Assembly (NCBI GenBank): GCA_014238205.1
Contig: JABABM010000001.1
Span: 1 to 64,000, forward strand
Source: Phycisphaerales bacterium
GTDB taxonomy: Bacteria; Planctomycetota; Phycisphaerae; Phycisphaerales; SM1A02
DNA: 64,000 nt
Reading direction: 5' to 3'
A program made the position numbers and the translations under genes. Positions 1-8,794 of the stretch are shown one piece after another. The first letter of the stretch is position 1. The number at the start of each line of letters is the position of its first letter. The notes beneath the pieces are model-generated. The model saw only the letters and a program-made list of their open reading frames with translations. It did no database searches and was not told the origin of the DNA.

Positions 1-41
1 GCCCGGACGAGTTGCTTCGAGATTGAATCCAACCCGTCACC

Positions 42-1292
42 ATGACGACGCACCCGGATCAGTATGCCGCATTGACGGCACTGTTTACAACCGACAGTGC
101 GTCGGCCCCGACATTGGCAATCGAGTCGAATCTGGAACCCGAGATTGTCGTTGTGCCTTCACCGCGGATCGAGTGTCTCATTCCAGGACATCTTCCAGTT
201 CGAGCACATGCATGGTTCCTTCCATGCGCAAGGAGCCTTGTCGGCCCGGGTCTTCCCGGTGTCCTGGCTCGAATCGACGACGACCTGGTCCAGTTGAACT
301 CGTTTGGACTGGAACGGGAAGAACTCGAAGCCTTTCAATCACTTCCGGAACTGGCAAGGGCCTGCGGGCAATGGTTGATACTGCCCGGTTCGCACTTCGA
401 ACCATCCGCTGCCTGCAGTCTTGATGCCGATCGCATCACCATCCTGACCGGTGCGGACCAGGCTGCACTGGTTGCCGCCTACCAGATGATCAAGTCAATC
501 GTTGCAGGTGCCATGACCGACCCGGCCAAGCTCGACCTTGGCCTGTTCATTGCGGGCTCTCCCGAGGGGATGGCGGCCGAGACGGCAAGCCGCCTTGCAG
601 ATACTGCACTTGATCAGTTGGGTTGCACTGTTGCCTATCGAGGATCGATACAACGGATCGAACTTGAGGAGGATTGTTCAACAGGAATGAAGTTGCCTCT
701 TTCCGAAGGGGGAATCTGCACCTTCGTTTCGGATGTCAGGTCAGCCTTGGCCTCAGTGAAACCAACCAGGAACGAGGGTGGACCGGTTGCCAAGACGCTT
801 CCTCGACCACCTGGAATGTCCTGGACACCTCCCCAGGCCGAGCCTGGGCCAGTCGAGTTCACCCCAGCGAAGTTGATGCCCTCACCCTCGATGCCGAAGC
901 AGTCCACGCAAGTGCCTTCCTCGGCGGAGGCATCCTGTGATCGGGGTTCGTTTGCCTCCCATGTCGAGGGTCTTACGCTGCTGCCGATCAGGTGTCCTGC
1001 ATGTGATCAGATTGAACTGGCGGTCGATGAAGCAGGGCGAGTGCACTGCCTCGGTCCCATCGAAGAACTTCGCTCCCTGCTCGTTGCTGAAGGGTGGGTC
1101 ATGTCGCAGGGAACCCTGCTCGAGGCAGCCTGCCCGGATCATGTTGTCACCGTGTCGCCACCGGCCCTGCACGGATTCACATCGGATCCGATGGAGGTCA
1201 GCGATCTCCATGGAACAACGCTCCAGTTGCGCCTCCTTGTCGAGGTCGAGGCTGGAGAAAGCCGGACATGGTTCTCTACGCGTCTTTCCTGA
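42..1292 (+). CDS. MinD/FlhG-like protein lacking a P-loop
   Basis: I do not recognise a named family for this 416-residue protein. Residues about 105-208 read like the second half of a MinD/FlhG/ParA-type ATPase: a hydrophobic strand ending in LILPG, a stretch about returned activity (ITILTGADQAALVAAYQMIK), a strand LDLGLFIAGS, a helix rich in Ala and Leu, then YRGSIQRIE where MinD proteins have the 'G.IP.D' segment. The Walker A motif that should lie near the N terminus is absent, and a stop at 24-26 rules out an in-frame extension. Residues about 250-300 are Pro/Ser rich and probably a linker. A CPAC motif sits near 318. It precedes the kinase by 78 bases on the same strand. A scaffold or regulatory role is inference only. 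Confidence 0.75.
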   Translation: MTTHPDQYAALTALFTTDSASAPTLAIESNLEPEIVVVPSPRIECLIPGHLPVRAHAWFLPCARSLVGPGLPGVLARIDDDLVQLNSFGLEREELEAFQSLPELARACGQWLILPGSHFEPSAACSLDADRITILTGADQAALVAAYQMIKSIVAGAMTDPAKLDLGLFIAGSPEGMAAETASRLADTALDQLGCTVAYRGSIQRIELEEDCSTGMKLPLSEGGICTFVSDVRSALASVKPTRNEGGPVAKTLPRPPGMSWTPPQAEPGPVEFTPAKLMPSPSMPKQSTQVPSSAEASCDRGSFASHVEGLTLLPIRCPACDQIELAVDEAGRVHCLGPIEELRSLLVAEGWVMSQGTLLEAACPDHVVTVSPPALHGFTSDPMEVSDLHGTTLQLRLLVEVEAGESRTWFSTRLS

Positions 1293-1370
1293 TGAGCCTG
1301 GCTGAATTTCCAGCCTCGACGCAGGCCAAGACCTGTTTTTCGTCTATGGTTGCCGGTGGAGCAGCTGTTC

Positions 1371-3923
1371 ATGAGCGGGGAACCCAACCAACCTGATACA
1401 CCCGGTCCGGAGGATGATCCCACGGTGAACTCCGGGATGCAGGGGGACGAAATCTCTCCAGGGCAGGATGATCCAACGATCCGTTCCGAAGCTGGAACCG
1501 GGGCCGGTTCCGGTACTGAGGGCACGGTGCGGATGTTCGCCAAGGCCGATGCGCCAAAGCAGATCGGCCCCTACAAGATCCTCCAGGTGCTGGGCGAAGG
1601 CGGTTTCGGCATCGTCTACCTTGCCCAGCAGACGGAGCCCGTCCGCCGCAAGGTAGCCTTGAAGATCATCAAGCCGGGCATGGACACGGCCTCGGTCATT
1701 GCCAGGTTCGAGTCCGAGCGGCAGGCGCTGGCGATCATGGACCACCCCGGTGTGGCCAAGGTGTTCAATGCGGGTACGACTGACAAGGGTCTGCCGTATT
1801 TCGTCATGGAATACATCAAGGGTGTTCCGATCACCCTGCATTGCGACCGACACAAACTCAATATTCGTGACCGTGTCGGTCTCATCATGCAGGTATGCGA
1901 TGCGGTGCTGCACGCCCACCAGAAGGGGATCATTCACCGAGACCTGAAACCCAACAATATTCTTGTCGAGTACAACGACAACCGGACCATGGTCAAGGTC
2001 ATCGACTTCGGCATTGCAAAGTCGCTCAACCAGCCGCTTACTGAAAAAACAATCTTCACCCGAGAAGGCCAGATGATCGGAACTCCGGAGTACATGAGTC
2101 CGGAGCAGGCTGAGATGACGACCCAGGACATCGATACGCGAAGCGACATCTATTCAATCGGGGTCATTCTCTACCAGGTCCTCACGGGCAGTCTTCCGTT
2201 CGAGGCCGAGACGCTTCGTTCAGCCGGCTTTGCCGAAATAGCCAGGATCATCCGCGAAGAGGATCCGCCTCGACCATCGACGAAGTTTGAAACGAAGATC
2301 GAGGAGGCTGCTGACAGGTCCAAGTCAGCCGCCGAAGATCGAATGACGGACCAGCGTTCATTGACCAGGCTTCTCAGGGGCGATCTCGACTGGATCGTCA
2401 TGAAGTGCCTCGAGAAGGAACGAACCCGCCGGTATGACACGGCTGGTGCACTCCTTGCGGACCTGCAGCATTACCTCGATGACGAGCCGGTCGATGCAGG
2501 CCCACCCAGCATTGCCTACCGGGCAAGCAAGTTCGCTCGCCGTCATCGTGGCGCACTGGTTGCAGCCTCGTTGATTCTCATTGTTCTCATTGCCGGTGTC
2601 ATCGTCTCGACGATGTTTGCTCTCAGTGAGGCCAGGCAGCGTCGTATCGCGGTCACCGAGCGTGATGCCAAGTCGGCACTCCTCGATGTCGAGATACAAC
2701 ATGCTGCCGGGTTGTCGGAGCTGGTTGATGTCCTGATCCAACGTGTCGATTCACTGGAAGAGACGGCGGACCTGGCACGGTTTCAAGTCGAACATCTCCA
2801 GCGTGTCCGGTCCTCGACTTCCGAGGATGATCTCGAGGTCCTCCTGCAACTTGCGGAAGCCTTCCTTGAACTGGCCCGCATCGAATGGACTGCCAGGAAT
2901 CCGACGTATCGAGACTGGCCTGCATCCGAAGCAGCGCTCAAGCAGTCGGAGGAGGTGCTTTCCATGTTCAATGCAGGTGGAGGTTCCCGGCCACAGGTGC
3001 TCTACCTGCAGGCCTCCATCAATACGCACCGTGGTGATCATGCTCGACACGAGTTGAAGGATCTTGACCGCTCCGAGGCGTCCTACCGGGACTCGCTCAA
3101 GGGTATCCAGGAAGCCATTGGATTTGAGAGTGACAACAAGGCGTTCCTGATGCACGAAGGTGTGACTTTCGCCAATCTCGGCTCGGTCGAAGCCAAGCGT
3201 GGCAACCATGAAGCGGCACTGGAACAGTACAGGGAATACCGGGCTGCTTTCGATCGCCTTGTTGCACTCGAATCCTCGAACCCGCTCTACCTGCGCAACC
3301 TCGCGGTTGCGCATCTCCGCTGTGGCACTTCCTCCGGGAAAGTGGGAGACGCGACTTCAGAACGCGAGTCCCTCGATACGTATCTGCAGGTTCTGAAGGA
3401 ACTGGTCTCGCGATTCCCAGAGCAGAACAGGCAGATGAGGGACGTGGCCTGGGGTCACTACTTTCTTGCCAAGCGACTGTACAAGGATGGGGATGCCGAT
3501 GATGCCCTGCTGCACATTCGCGAGCATCTTGGTCTCATCGAGCAACTGGCATGGTTGAATCCACTGGACATGCGTGCGGCGGGCAGTGATCTTCGACTCG
3601 GGCATGGAAACATCGCGTTGATTCCCGAGTACGGTGGTTCCGAGTCCGAGCAGCTGGAGTTCTACGAACGCTTCCATGAGCGACTCCTTGCGCCCCGTGC
3701 CACCTACGATCCATCTGGGTCGGCCTCGTTCAAACTCCTGATTGAGAACATCGCCGCCCGATCTGCGCTCCTCTTGAACATGGGGCGACCCGCTGAGGCG
3801 GAGCAACTCTGCTCGGAGGGTCTGGAGCTGTGCGAATCGGGCCTTGCCGGTGACGAGTCGGGAGATTCATGTACGTATCTGCAGAAACTCCAGGACGAGC
3901 ATTTCAGCAGCCCTGGAGGCTGA
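1371..3923 (+). CDS. Ser/Thr protein kinase with TM segment and TPR-rich tail
   Basis: A membrane-anchored Hanks-type kinase of 850 residues. The catalytic domain runs about 65-345 with all key motifs: GEGGFG at 75-80, the VALK lysine K98, HRD at 189-191, DLKPNN, DFG at 212-214 and GTPEYMSPEQAE near 237-248. A hydrophobic helix at about 394-416 follows basic residues (RRHRG), and the remaining 430 residues are helical with TPR-like spacing. So the kinase is predicted in the cytoplasm and the TPR part outside the inner membrane. This kinase-TM-TPR layout is very common in Planctomycetota. I chose the ATG at 1371, preceded by GGTGGAG, over a TTG at 1350. Substrate and signal cannot be told from sequence. 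Confidence 0.93.
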   Translation: MSGEPNQPDTPGPEDDPTVNSGMQGDEISPGQDDPTIRSEAGTGAGSGTEGTVRMFAKADAPKQIGPYKILQVLGEGGFGIVYLAQQTEPVRRKVALKIIKPGMDTASVIARFESERQALAIMDHPGVAKVFNAGTTDKGLPYFVMEYIKGVPITLHCDRHKLNIRDRVGLIMQVCDAVLHAHQKGIIHRDLKPNNILVEYNDNRTMVKVIDFGIAKSLNQPLTEKTIFTREGQMIGTPEYMSPEQAEMTTQDIDTRSDIYSIGVILYQVLTGSLPFEAETLRSAGFAEIARIIREEDPPRPSTKFETKIEEAADRSKSAAEDRMTDQRSLTRLLRGDLDWIVMKCLEKERTRRYDTAGALLADLQHYLDDEPVDAGPPSIAYRASKFARRHRGALVAASLILIVLIAGVIVSTMFALSEARQRRIAVTERDAKSALLDVEIQHAAGLSELVDVLIQRVDSLEETADLARFQVEHLQRVRSSTSEDDLEVLLQLAEAFLELARIEWTARNPTYRDWPASEAALKQSEEVLSMFNAGGGSRPQVLYLQASINTHRGDHARHELKDLDRSEASYRDSLKGIQEAIGFESDNKAFLMHEGVTFANLGSVEAKRGNHEAALEQYREYRAAFDRLVALESSNPLYLRNLAVAHLRCGTSSGKVGDATSERESLDTYLQVLKELVSRFPEQNRQMRDVAWGHYFLAKRLYKDGDADDALLHIREHLGLIEQLAWLNPLDMRAAGSDLRLGHGNIALIPEYGGSESEQLEFYERFHERLLAPRATYDPSGSASFKLLIENIAARSALLLNMGRPAEAEQLCSEGLELCESGLAGDESGDSCTYLQKLQDEHFSSPGG

Positions 3924-3970
3924 AGAGCAGCCTCGACATGCCGAGGGCATGGGCGTGGTAGGCTTATCGA

Positions 3971-4441
3971 ATGTCTGGGCATCTCACTGCAACTCAACAG
4001 CTCCAACGGGCTGGCACGTCGGAGTTGACTCGCCGCCTGCTGGCCGCCGCCGTTGCCCTGGGCTGTGGAGCAGTCCTTGTCGTGGCTTTCCTCCTGTCGC
4101 CTGATGGCTCGGGAGCCGGGACCCATGAGCAGATGGGGCTTCCAGCCTGTGGATGGATCACTCACATGGGCCTGCCATGCCCGACGTGCGGGTTCACGAC
4201 AGCCTTTGCACATGCTGCAGATGGTGACTTTCTTGCGGCATTTGATACCCAGCCCATGGGAGCTCTGCTTGCGATCTCAACGGCCTTGGCATGCCTTGGT
4301 GGGCTGGTCATCCTGTTGACTGGAGCCCCCGTGGAGGGCCTTGTGACCCGGTATTGGTCTGTTCGATGGACTTGGATCGTTCTTGGACTGCTCCTTGTTG
4401 CTTGGGCGTATAAGATGCTCCGTTTCAAGGAGTTCATCTGA
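3971..4441 (+). CDS. DUF2752 family small membrane protein
   Basis: 156 residues with three hydrophobic segments. The central motif, PACGWITHMGLPCPTCGFTTA, shows the paired CxxCG-type cysteines and the GLPCP.CG signature of DUF2752, whose biochemical role is not established. The stop codon overlaps the next start as TGATG at 4439-4443, so it is probably translated together with the lipoprotein downstream. A weak AGG element lies before the ATG. It opens the four-gene overlapping run 3971-6904. Confidence 0.8.
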   Translation: MSGHLTATQQLQRAGTSELTRRLLAAAVALGCGAVLVVAFLLSPDGSGAGTHEQMGLPACGWITHMGLPCPTCGFTTAFAHAADGDFLAAFDTQPMGALLAISTALACLGGLVILLTGAPVEGLVTRYWSVRWTWIVLGLLLVAWAYKMLRFKEFI

Positions 4442-5121
4442 TGCGTCGTGTGTTCACCATCTCCATCCTCCTGCTGACAGGCCTTGCTGCTGCCGGGGGT
4501 TGCCAGGCATTACTGCTTGGTGCCGGGATGGCGCAGAGTTTCGAGAGCCAGAAGCGGATCGAGGTCCTGGCGGAGTACGAGGGTCTGGAGCACCGTACGG
4601 TGGCAGTAGTCGTCGATGCGGACCTGGGCATACTGCATCAGCACCCGGTGCTCTGCAGCTCGGTTGCATCCGGTGTCGGTGGCCTGATCGCCAGGGAAGT
4701 TTCAGGAGTCAAGGTGCTCGATCCGAGGTATGTCCGCGAGTGGCAGTTCACGACGCCCCGCTGGAACGCGATGCCGTATGACGACATGGTCAAGGCACTG
4801 AACGTCGATCGGATCATCTTCATCGACATTCACACCTTCCGGCTTCATCCGCCTGGAAACCGCTGGATCTGGGAAGGAAACTGCACGGCAACTGTCGGGA
4901 TCGTCGAGCGTGATGGTCTCAACCCGGACCAGTTCACGGACGCGTACCATGTCGATGCGAATTATCCCAAGCTCAAGGAGCTTGACAGGGATTCGGCTTC
5001 GGCCGAGATCATCCAGACCGGGCTGTTGTCCGATTTCATCAAGCACACGGCCTGGATCTTCTATCCGCACCTGGAGCCGAAGTATCCAGACAAGTACAAG
5101 CCGGAGCTTGATGCCACGTGA
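4441..5121 (+). CDS. Predicted lipoprotein, first of a related pair
   Basis: 226 residues of unknown function. The N terminus is a lipoprotein signal with AAGG followed by C21, so the mature protein should be lipid-anchored. The body has an alpha/beta feel: strands such as TVAVVVDAD and RIIFIDIHTF flank helices, and the segment around VDRIIFIDI resembles the QQLIYIDVEQ segment of the next gene. I infer the two are diverged paralogues. The ATG overlaps the stop of the DUF2752 gene, and the stop overlaps the GTG of its neighbour, so all are likely expressed as a unit. Confidence 0.8.
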   Translation: MRRVFTISILLLTGLAAAGGCQALLLGAGMAQSFESQKRIEVLAEYEGLEHRTVAVVVDADLGILHQHPVLCSSVASGVGGLIAREVSGVKVLDPRYVREWQFTTPRWNAMPYDDMVKALNVDRIIFIDIHTFRLHPPGNRWIWEGNCTATVGIVERDGLNPDQFTDAYHVDANYPKLKELDRDSASAEIIQTGLLSDFIKHTAWIFYPHLEPKYPDKYKPELDAT

Positions 5122-5807
5122 ACCTCTACCGCCTCCTTTCTGCAGGACTGCTCCTGGCCTCACTGATCATGCTTCAGTCCGTGGGAGGCTGCAACATCGC
5201 CACCCCCATCGCATATGTGCTCCATCCGGAACCACAGGTGTCGGCGGAGTTCACCCTGAGCAATGTTCCAACCGTGATCTTCATCGACGATCGCCGGAAC
5301 AGGATCAATCCAACCCGTCTTCGGCGTGTGATTGCAGATGAGGCAACGACATTGCTCATGGAAAAGCGCCTCATTTCTGAACAGTTCATGATCTCCCCCC
5401 GTGATGCCATGGTCATGGCACGCAAGCAGGATCGTTCGGGCACGATCATTTCACTTCAGAAGGTGGGAGAGCTCGTGGGAGCCCAGCAACTCATCTACAT
5501 CGACGTGGAGCAGTTCGCTCTGACCTACGACGGCGTAACACCTGCACCACGATCGATCAGCAAGGTCAAGGTGCTCGATCTTGTCAGTGGGAAGCGGGTC
5601 TTCCCAGATCCCGGTGGTGACAGCCCGACCGACTATTTCACACTGAATGTCGAGATTCCTTCACCATCACCCCATGGTTTCCATACTGCGAAGATTCGAA
5701 ACGAGATGAATGATGAACTGGCCCTGTTGACCGGGGAGCGTCTCGCGAAACTCTTCTACAATTACACGGAATCGGAACTGGGTGATCGACTGAACGGTCC
5801 GGGGTAA
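5118..5807 (+). CDS. Predicted lipoprotein, second of a related pair
   Basis: 229 residues starting with GTG inside a GTGA overlap with the previous gene. The signal peptide ends SVGG-C25, a lipobox. The mature region (SNVPTVIFIDDRRNRI, then VGELVGAQQLIYIDVEQF) follows the same strand-helix-strand order as the upstream lipoprotein. I do not recognise a family. The stop TAA overlaps the following ATG (TAATG at 5805-5809). Tandem related lipoproteins often form hetero-oligomers, but nothing here proves that. Confidence 0.8.
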   Translation: MNLYRLLSAGLLLASLIMLQSVGGCNIATPIAYVLHPEPQVSAEFTLSNVPTVIFIDDRRNRINPTRLRRVIADEATTLLMEKRLISEQFMISPRDAMVMARKQDRSGTIISLQKVGELVGAQQLIYIDVEQFALTYDGVTPAPRSISKVKVLDLVSGKRVFPDPGGDSPTDYFTLNVEIPSPSPHGFHTAKIRNEMNDELALLTGERLAKLFYNYTESELGDRLNGPG

Positions 5808-6904
5808 TGCTCGTGGGAATTCTGCACCTGGTCGATATTGATCCTCTTACCAGCGGCCCTTGCCTGCATCATCTTGTGGGTGAGTGCCTCCAGGTTCTTC
5901 CCGGGCATGAGCATGTCGTGATGGAAGTCGGCGCAGGCCCGAGGATGCAGGGAGATCTTCCGTCTTCTCGGGGCCGTATTCCCGGAAACGAAGCGTATCT
6001 CTCCCGAGGCAGGCACTCCGTATCGGGAGTTCTTGATACCTGGGAGAAGCGTTGGGGCAGTCCATGCCTGGTGCATGCGTGGGGGTCCGCATCAATCGAG
6101 TTGGCTGCACGATGGGCAGGCGGGTATCCCTGCCTTGGAACCCTGGATGCATTCGACTGCTCCTCGTCATTCATTGACCTTCTCAGGGCGGAACCGGCCA
6201 TGCACATGACGTACACCAGCCGGGGGGCGTTGAACAGGGCGATGGAATCGGGGCTTCCCGAATCCTCATGCTCGGAACTTGTTCCACGACTGCCCAAGGT
6301 CCAGGCTCAGGATGCCAGGCAGTTGCGTGCACGTTGGGATGCGGGGGATGACACGATTGTCTTTGCAGCCATGGGGGAACCTGCATCGTGGACCAACCTG
6401 AAGGAACTGGCGAACGTAGCCGGGAGATTCGGTCTTCTCGGCCACGATGTACGCCTCCTGGCTGATCCGTCTTTCGATCGATTCGAAGAAGCCCTTCGAT
6501 GGATGGAACTTGTCGGTTTGCAGGACGTGATTCGAATCGAGCCTGCTGTTTCACGCCCATGGCAGTTGAAGGGTGCGATTGATGCGGTTCTTCTTGATGG
6601 CCATGCATCCCATCGGACTCGCGTGGCTGGCTCCTGTCATCTCCAGTGGGCATTGGACAATCATGTGCCCGTCCTGCTCGGAGAAGGGCATCCAGCAGCG
6701 ATGGAGTTGAATGACAGGGGCGGAGTCTGGTTCAAACTGGATGCGTTCCTGGACGAACTCCCGGTGCGGCTCAGGGAAGCATCAGCTCCGACGGACGGCG
6801 AATCTCCACAGGAATGCGATCCTGCATCGTGGACCGTGGTGAAAGATCAGTACGAGCGGATGGCGTCCGGTGAGCCGGCGAACTCGACGGCAGCTCCCCT
6901 GTAG
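5807..6904 (+). CDS. Glycosyltransferase family 4-like protein
   Basis: 365 residues. The first half has a Rossmann-like look with LVHAWGSASIELAARWAG, similar to the 'could be reached via the city or castle' position where GT4 enzymes hold a conserved His. The second half (DTIVFAAMGEPASWTNLKEL, a helix, DVRLLADPS, then AIDAVLLDGHASH and WALDNHVPVLLGEGHPAAMEL) matches the order of the GT4 nucleotide-sugar domain. The usual E-x7-E signature is not clear. It overlaps the previous gene by three bases and its 3' end overlaps the convergent amidohydrolase gene by 58 bases. A sugar transfer role is likely but the acceptor is unknown. Confidence 0.6.
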   Translation: MLVGILHLVDIDPLTSGPCLHHLVGECLQVLPGHEHVVMEVGAGPRMQGDLPSSRGRIPGNEAYLSRGRHSVSGVLDTWEKRWGSPCLVHAWGSASIELAARWAGGYPCLGTLDAFDCSSSFIDLLRAEPAMHMTYTSRGALNRAMESGLPESSCSELVPRLPKVQAQDARQLRARWDAGDDTIVFAAMGEPASWTNLKELANVAGRFGLLGHDVRLLADPSFDRFEEALRWMELVGLQDVIRIEPAVSRPWQLKGAIDAVLLDGHASHRTRVAGSCHLQWALDNHVPVLLGEGHPAAMELNDRGGVWFKLDAFLDELPVRLREASAPTDGESPQECDPASWTVVKDQYERMASGEPANSTAAPL

Positions 6905-7929
6905 AGATTTTCCAGGACAGGTGTTGGAAGAGACTGCCCACGCAGTGTCGGCGCATCCAGTTCGTCATGCAGTTGGGGATTCATCATGGCCAGGTCCGGG
7001 TCCGCGATGGGGGAAGGACCTTCGTACGCTGTTTCGAAGAGATGACGCAGCGCCCAGTATCGACTTGCATAGAGATCGAAGGCTTCTGCCGGCGTGGAGG
7101 CCTTTGTCGCCATGCCCATGTCCGACGAGGCGGGAGAGAGGTGGTCGTCCGAGGTGACGATGTCACTGCCGAACAGGATCCGTCCCGGCCATCGCTCCAG
7201 GAAGGCCTGCAGTTTCCCCGGCTCATGCCTGCTGAGTTCCCGCACCATCCACTTGGTCGCCGAGGTGTCCAGGTAGAGGTTTGCATGTCGTTCCAGGAGT
7301 CCATCAAGGAAGGGCAGGTCTTCTGGATAGCCGCCCATATGCGCTGCGATCCAGGGCACCTGGTAGGCATCGAGCATTCGCTCGAAGGCCTCGTACTGGT
7401 CGGCCTTCGTTCCATAGAGGCTGGAATCGGTGTACTTGCAGGCAAACCAGGTATCCGGGTCCGCGATGTGCGCCATGAAGCACATGCCCAGTGAGGCGGC
7501 GAGATCCATCGCGGCTCTCCGGTGCGGTCCATCGATTGAGAGGAGGCTCGGATCGCCTGCCTCGATCCCGTACTCGACGGATCGTGGGGCCGCCCAGAAC
7601 TTCACGATGCGGGAGCCTGCCTCGTGAAAGGCCTTGATCTGATCAAGGAACCCCTTCCCATGTGCATGCATCTTGTCCGCTTCAGCGAAATCGGGAATCG
7701 CAATGAAGTGCACCATGTCCCCGAGCACCTCGTTCATGGCTTCGAGGGCGTTCAGCGGAGTCATCGAGAAGACATGCTCAATTCCGTAGAGTTCGGCAGC
7801 CTGTTTGAAGAGTGCGGCGGCCTGGGTGCCGTTGATATGTGCATGAACATCCACCACGGCAATGGGTGGGCTGCCAAGTTGCCTGGCGGCATCGACATAG
7901 TCCAGTCCAAGTCTGTTGGCGGGGTGCAT
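6847..7929 (-). CDS. Amidohydrolase family metal-dependent hydrolase (TIM barrel)
   Basis: 360 residues of the Amidohydro_2-like class. The expected metal site can be read in order: H29 and H31 in VDVHAH, K110 in IVKFW, H154 in FMAHI, H197 in AHMGG and D256 in FGSDI. GYPEDLPFLDGLLERHANLYLDTS is typical of the later barrel strands in this superfamily. Substrates of related proteins range from decarboxylated aromatics to cyclic amides, so the substrate is left open. It lies 28 bases downstream of the flavin reductase gene on the same strand, which suggests a two-gene operon. No Shine-Dalgarno sequence is obvious. Confidence 0.85.
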   Translation of the reverse strand: MHPANRLGLDYVDAARQLGSPPIAVVDVHAHINGTQAAALFKQAAELYGIEHVFSMTPLNALEAMNEVLGDMVHFIAIPDFAEADKMHAHGKGFLDQIKAFHEAGSRIVKFWAAPRSVEYGIEAGDPSLLSIDGPHRRAAMDLAASLGMCFMAHIADPDTWFACKYTDSSLYGTKADQYEAFERMLDAYQVPWIAAHMGGYPEDLPFLDGLLERHANLYLDTSATKWMVRELSRHEPGKLQAFLERWPGRILFGSDIVTSDDHLSPASSDMGMATKASTPAEAFDLYASRYWALRHLFETAYEGPSPIADPDLAMMNPQLHDELDAPTLRGQSLPTPVLENLYRGAAVEFAGSPDAIRSY

Positions 7930-7957
7930 CGCTACAGGGTATCGAAATAGAGGATGC

Positions 7958-8467
7958 TCAGGCCTTGCTGATCAGCCCGAGTTCATCTCCTGCGGTCACT
8001 TCGATCTCGTGGACCGGCAGGACATTCGGTTCATTTTCAAGCAAGCCGGTAGCGCGTACCTGACCCAGGTAGAGTCGACAATCAGCTTCGGGGGCTATGT
8101 GCCCGACGAGTTCGCAATCCATGTAGAAGAGGCCGCGGTGCACGAGAGGAGATCCCGTGATGGCCGTGGAAGTTGGAATTGCCACGAAGGGGTCATCGCC
8201 CCTGCGCGGTGTTGGATCGAACCGCCTCATCATGAGTCGATCCTCTTTCTCGATTCGGCTGAGTCCAAAGGAGCGACTGTCGCGAATCAGGGGTTCGATC
8301 GAAGTTCCTCGTGGGATGGAGACGACGACGAGGAACGGTGTTGCGGAGCACACCTGCACCCGGGTCGTAAGGATCCCCGAGCGAGCTTCATCATGCGCAG
8401 CGGTCATGAGAAAGAGGCCGTGCGGCACGCTTTGAATGACTTCTTGAACCACGTCTCGCGCAACCAT
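7958..8467 (-). CDS. Flavin reductase-like FMN-binding split-barrel protein
   Basis: 169 residues with the pattern of the flavin-reductase-like domain: VPHGLFLMTAAHDEARSGIL near the N terminus, SATPFLVVVSIPRGTSIEPLI where these proteins hold the flavin, SRSFGLSRI, then a late strand FYMDCELVGHI and a LYLGQVRATG strand. Such proteins bind FMN and either reduce it with NAD(P)H for a partner monooxygenase or act on small redox substrates. No monooxygenase partner is adjacent. The amidohydrolase gene follows at 28 bases. Confidence 0.78.
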   Translation of the reverse strand: MVARDVVQEVIQSVPHGLFLMTAAHDEARSGILTTRVQVCSATPFLVVVSIPRGTSIEPLIRDSRSFGLSRIEKEDRLMMRRFDPTPRRGDDPFVAIPTSTAITGSPLVHRGLFYMDCELVGHIAPEADCRLYLGQVRATGLLENEPNVLPVHEIEVTAGDELGLISKA

Positions 8468-8727
8468 TCAGTGGCTCCAGTGCATCACCATCGACATTGA
8501 TTTACTCCCCCGTTGCCCACCCATCTTCAACGAGAGGGCGATTTATTCTGCGCCAATGTGCCCAGGATGCACTCCGCGTTTGCCCGAAAGGGGGCAGAAA
8601 GGAGCAATTCTGGGAATCATCAACTTGCCGAGTATACGTAAACCTCTCCAGGTACGTGAGATAGGGATGTTTCCGGACGCTCTGCTTGGGGTCTTTTTGG
8701 ACCTGCAGTCCATTTCTTGATTAAAGG
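8468..8727. other. Intergenic region upstream of mraZ
   Basis: No convincing coding sequence. It separates the divergent flavin reductase and mraZ genes. A short hairpin TGGAC-CTGCA-GTCCA at 8698-8712 is followed by TTTCTT, a weak terminator-like or leader structure on the plus strand. I could not assign clear -35 and -10 boxes; the best AT-rich spots are TATACG near 8633 and TTGATTAAAG near 8717. Confidence 0.4.
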
Positions 8728-8752
8728 TGTTGATCTGTGGGTGAAAGTGGGG
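8728..8752 (+). promoter_or_regulatory. MraZ-box array (autoregulatory operator)
   Basis: MraZ binds direct TGGGN repeats spaced by five bases in front of its own gene in Escherichia coli. Here TGGGT at 8738-8742 and TGGGG at 8748-8752 are exactly ten bases apart, with GAAAG between them, and a degenerate third copy TGTTG stands ten bases further up at 8728-8732. The array ends 42 bases before the mraZ start. The period and the sequence both fit; autoregulation is inferred. Confidence 0.72.
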
Positions 8753-8794
8753 TAGCCTCCCATTAACCCATCAGGAGCCGTCAGGAACAGATGC

